48,191 nucleotides of DNA from Desulfovibrio sp. (lineage in GTDB: Bacteria > Desulfobacterota > Desulfovibrionia > Desulfovibrionales > Desulfovibrionaceae). Made by a program: the position numbers and the translations under genes. Of the stretch, positions 46,361 through 48,191 are shown piece after piece; position 1 is the stretch's first letter, and every line of letters starts with the position of its first letter. Below the pieces are notes generated by a model that saw only the letters and a program-made list of their open reading frames with translations, did no database searches and was not told where the DNA came from. The stretch lies in assembly GCA_031290615.1 (NCBI GenBank), contig JAITNF010000083.1, forward strand, positions 1-48,191, written 5' to 3'.

Positions 46361-47580
46361 GAACGGCCTTCATGTTTTGCCGCACGGCGTTTGGCGGCGC
46401 CGTGCTGACGCAGGCGCAGGGCGTTCAGACGGATGAAGCCGGAGGCGTCCTTATGGTCGTAGTCACAGCTTTCCTCAAAGGTGACCAGTCCCACCGAGAA
46501 CAAGGAATTAGGGGAAACGCGAGAAAGCGGCCAGACGCCGCCCTTGTACAGTTTAGCGCGCACAGTGCCGGTGACGCACTCCTGCGACTTGTCAATAAAG
46601 GCCTGCATGGCTTCGCGTTCCGGGGAATACCAGTAACCGTTGTACACGCATCTAGAATAGTGCACGGCAAGCACGTCCCGCAGGGTAAGCAACTCGCGGT
46701 CCAGGCAGATGCCTTCCAGGTCGCGGTGCAAATGATAGAGCAGGGTGCCCGCCGGATTTTCATAAACGCCACGGCTTTTCATGCCCACAAAGCGATTTTC
46801 CACCATGTCGATCCGGCCTATGCCGTTGCGGCCAGCGATTTCGGAAAGGGTACTGATGATGTTGGCCGGGCTGAGGCGCTTGCCGTTCACGTCCACGGGA
46901 TTACCGCATTCAAAATCCACGGTGACGATTTCCGGTGTGTCCGGGGCTTCCTCCACGGGAACGCAACGCTGCCTGCAAGACGCGTGTGGCTCCAGGCCGG
47001 GGTCTTCCAACTCGCTACCCTCAAAGCTGGTGTGCATCATGTTGGAGTCCATGCTGTAGCGCTTGGCCTCGCTAGAAATTGATATACCGTGTTTTTCCGC
47101 AAAGGCGGTGAGGGCCGTGCGGGACATCAAATCCCATTCGCGCCAAGGCGCGATGACCTGCAAATCCGGAGCGAGAGCGGCAACGGTGAATTCAAAGCGT
47201 ACCTGATCGTTGCCCTTGCCTGTAGACCCGTGGGAGACGGCCTGCGCGTTCTCCGTTCTGGCGACGTCCACAAGGGTCTTGGCAATGAGCGGGCGGGCGA
47301 TGGAGGTTCCCAAAAGATAGCGGTTTTCGTACAGGGCCGCACCGCGCATCATGGGAAAGACGAAATCCCGCGCCATTTCCTCGCGGAGGTCAACCACACA
47401 GGCTTTGGTGGCCCCTGTTTTCATGGCTTTTTCTTCTATGCCGGAAAGGTCTTCCGGCTGGCCCAGATCCGCAGTTACGGCGATGACGTCACAGCGGCGT
47501 TCAGTAATCAGCCATTTGAGAATAACGGAGGTGTCCAGCCCGCCGGAATAGGCGAGCACCACTTTTTTGGGTGTAGTCAT
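46357..47580 (-). CDS. argG: Argininosuccinate synthase
   Basis: Joins citrulline and aspartate with ATP to form argininosuccinate. It starts [20 protein letters not shown], with the PP-loop SGGLDTS, then [15 protein letters not shown] (the citrulline/aspartate site) and [13 protein letters not shown]. About 407 residues. The ATG at 47580 has AAGG upstream and matches the family; the track start at 47655 does not. It is the first gene of an argG-argH pair, with the hypothetical gene possibly third. Confidence 0.97.
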   Translation of the reverse strand: MTTPKKVVLAYSGGLDTSVILKWLITERRCDVIAVTADLGQPEDLSGIEEKAMKTGATKACVVDLREEMARDFVFPMMRGAALYENRYLLGTSIARPLIAKTLVDVARTENAQAVSHGSTGKGNDQVRFEFTVAALAPDLQVIAPWREWDLMSRTALTAFAEKHGISISSEAKRYSMDSNMMHTSFEGSELEDPGLEPHASCRQRCVPVEEAPDTPEIVTVDFECGNPVDVNGKRLSPANIISTLSEIAGRNGIGRIDMVENRFVGMKSRGVYENPAGTLLYHLHRDLEGICLDRELLTLRDVLAVHYSRCVYNGYWYSPEREAMQAFIDKSQECVTGTVRAKLYKGGVWPLSRVSPNSLFSVGLVTFEESCDYDHKDASGFIRLNALRLRQHGAAKRRAAKHEGRS

Positions 47581-47719
47581 GTCAATGCCTTGTTGTATTG
47601 TTTCCTGATTCCTATTTGATACCAAAAGCCGCCGGTATGTCAATTGTACGAACAAAAAGTGACGAGCACATGATATGACCTGAAAGTTGTCAGCGGCATT
47701 TTATTCCATCAGGTACGGC

Positions 47720-48191
47720 CATGGAAAACGCTCCTCGCGAATATGGGACACACAAAACTCTGTATAATCGTTTCGCGAGATGGAGCCGCACGGACGTTTT
47801 TTACAACATCTTGGTCTAACCGGCCTTCAGACAAACGTCCGATGATTGACGCCATATATCCCAAGTATCACCACCGCACAGCGGCAAGCTTGTTTGAAAA
47901 AGGGATCTTTCCCGCTATATCGGACGCACAAAAGGCGGGTTGAATTCCAGGCTTCATGCGTTCCGCGACGGCTCGGGACGACCGGTTTACCAGCTCCTCA
48001 CATAAGATCAGGCGAGCGACCGCAAGGGTTCTTCACTCCCGCTCAACTCTCTGCCCGGCGTCAAAGAATTGCTGGCTGAACGGGGCTACGACGCTACCAG
48101 GTTTCGGAACACTTTGCTTGAAAAAGGTATCACCGTGCATTCTTCTCAATAAAGAAACAGGAAAAAGTCGATTATATACGATAAAGCACTT
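47720..48191 (+). pseudogene. IS5-type (IS427-like) transposase relic, running off the window
   Basis: Pieces in different frames match one transposase: ENAPREYGTHKTLYNRFARW, then IDAIYPKYHHRTAASLFEKG, then GGLNSRLHAFRDGSGRPVYQ. PGVKELLAERGYDATRFRNT follows, with GYDA near the DDE catalytic residues. After a TAA at about 48150 the same frame resumes as NRKKSIIYDKAL. Several stops and frame changes make it dead. The end lies beyond the window, so terminal inverted repeats cannot be checked. Confidence 0.7.

Overview
The window is a chromosomal segment of a Desulfovibrionaceae-type deltaproteobacterium (Desulfobacterota). The evidence is a PxxKW cysteine-rich protein, a very large FAD plus Fe-S lactate-dehydrogenase-like oxidoreductase, a fused CbiE-CbiT in an anaerobic-type cobalamin cluster, futalosine-pathway MqnD, and overall gene style. 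Between well-kept housekeeping genes there are many relics: transposases, an integrase, defence genes and metabolic genes with stop codons, frameshifts and deletions. That mix suggests a lineage in reductive evolution, such as a host-associated or endosymbiotic Desulfovibrio. The species assignment is inference.

Layout. 0-5.1 kb: pyrG, tRNA-Thr(CGU), an IS110 relic, a PxxKW protein and mnmG. 5.1-8.4 kb: a decayed mobile-element segment with a broken tyrosine integrase, an unidentified relic, a short relic with an in-frame stop and a secreted CPYC protein gene with an amber stop. 8.5-12.7 kb: a phosphopantetheinyl transferase, an orphan MdtC-like RND pump subunit and a GIY-YIG protein. 12.7-13.8 kb: a hairpin repeat, a truncated AAA ATPase and a truncated DapF-like gene. 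13.8-17.2 kb: cbiD, cbiET and cbiF/cobM, a tight run of corrin-ring methyltransferases. 17.3-21.4 kb: a hotdog thioesterase, a Tim44-like membrane protein and priA.

21.5-28.0 kb (minus strand) is an operon-like run ribD-ribE-ribH-nusB-leuS-holA, joining riboflavin synthesis to transcription, translation and replication genes. 28.1-30.4 kb is AT-rich and holds an IS110 start followed by pieces of a PLD/SNF2 helicase, an AAA ATPase, a type III-like DNA methyltransferase and a YhcG-type nuclease: a dead defence island next to tRNA-Ser(CGA). 31.0-36.8 kb holds an NlpC/P60 lipoprotein, a DsbA-like protein and an Mla-type lipid transport operon (mlaE, mlaF, mlaD, pqiC-like). 37.2-40.7 kb is the FAD/Fe-S oxidoreductase. 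40.9-42.9 kb holds relics of an ADP-ribosylglycohydrolase, a family 2 glycosyltransferase and an IS481 transposase, plus one small acidic hypothetical gene. 42.9-47.6 kb holds mqnD, a conserved hypothetical gene, argH and argG. The right edge runs into a broken IS5-type transposase.

I found no intact new biological system. The most notable things are the collapsed defence island, a two-copy hairpin-forming intergenic repeat, and several relics whose first codons and ribosome binding sites survive. All calls come from reading the sequence and translations by eye; no database search was run.
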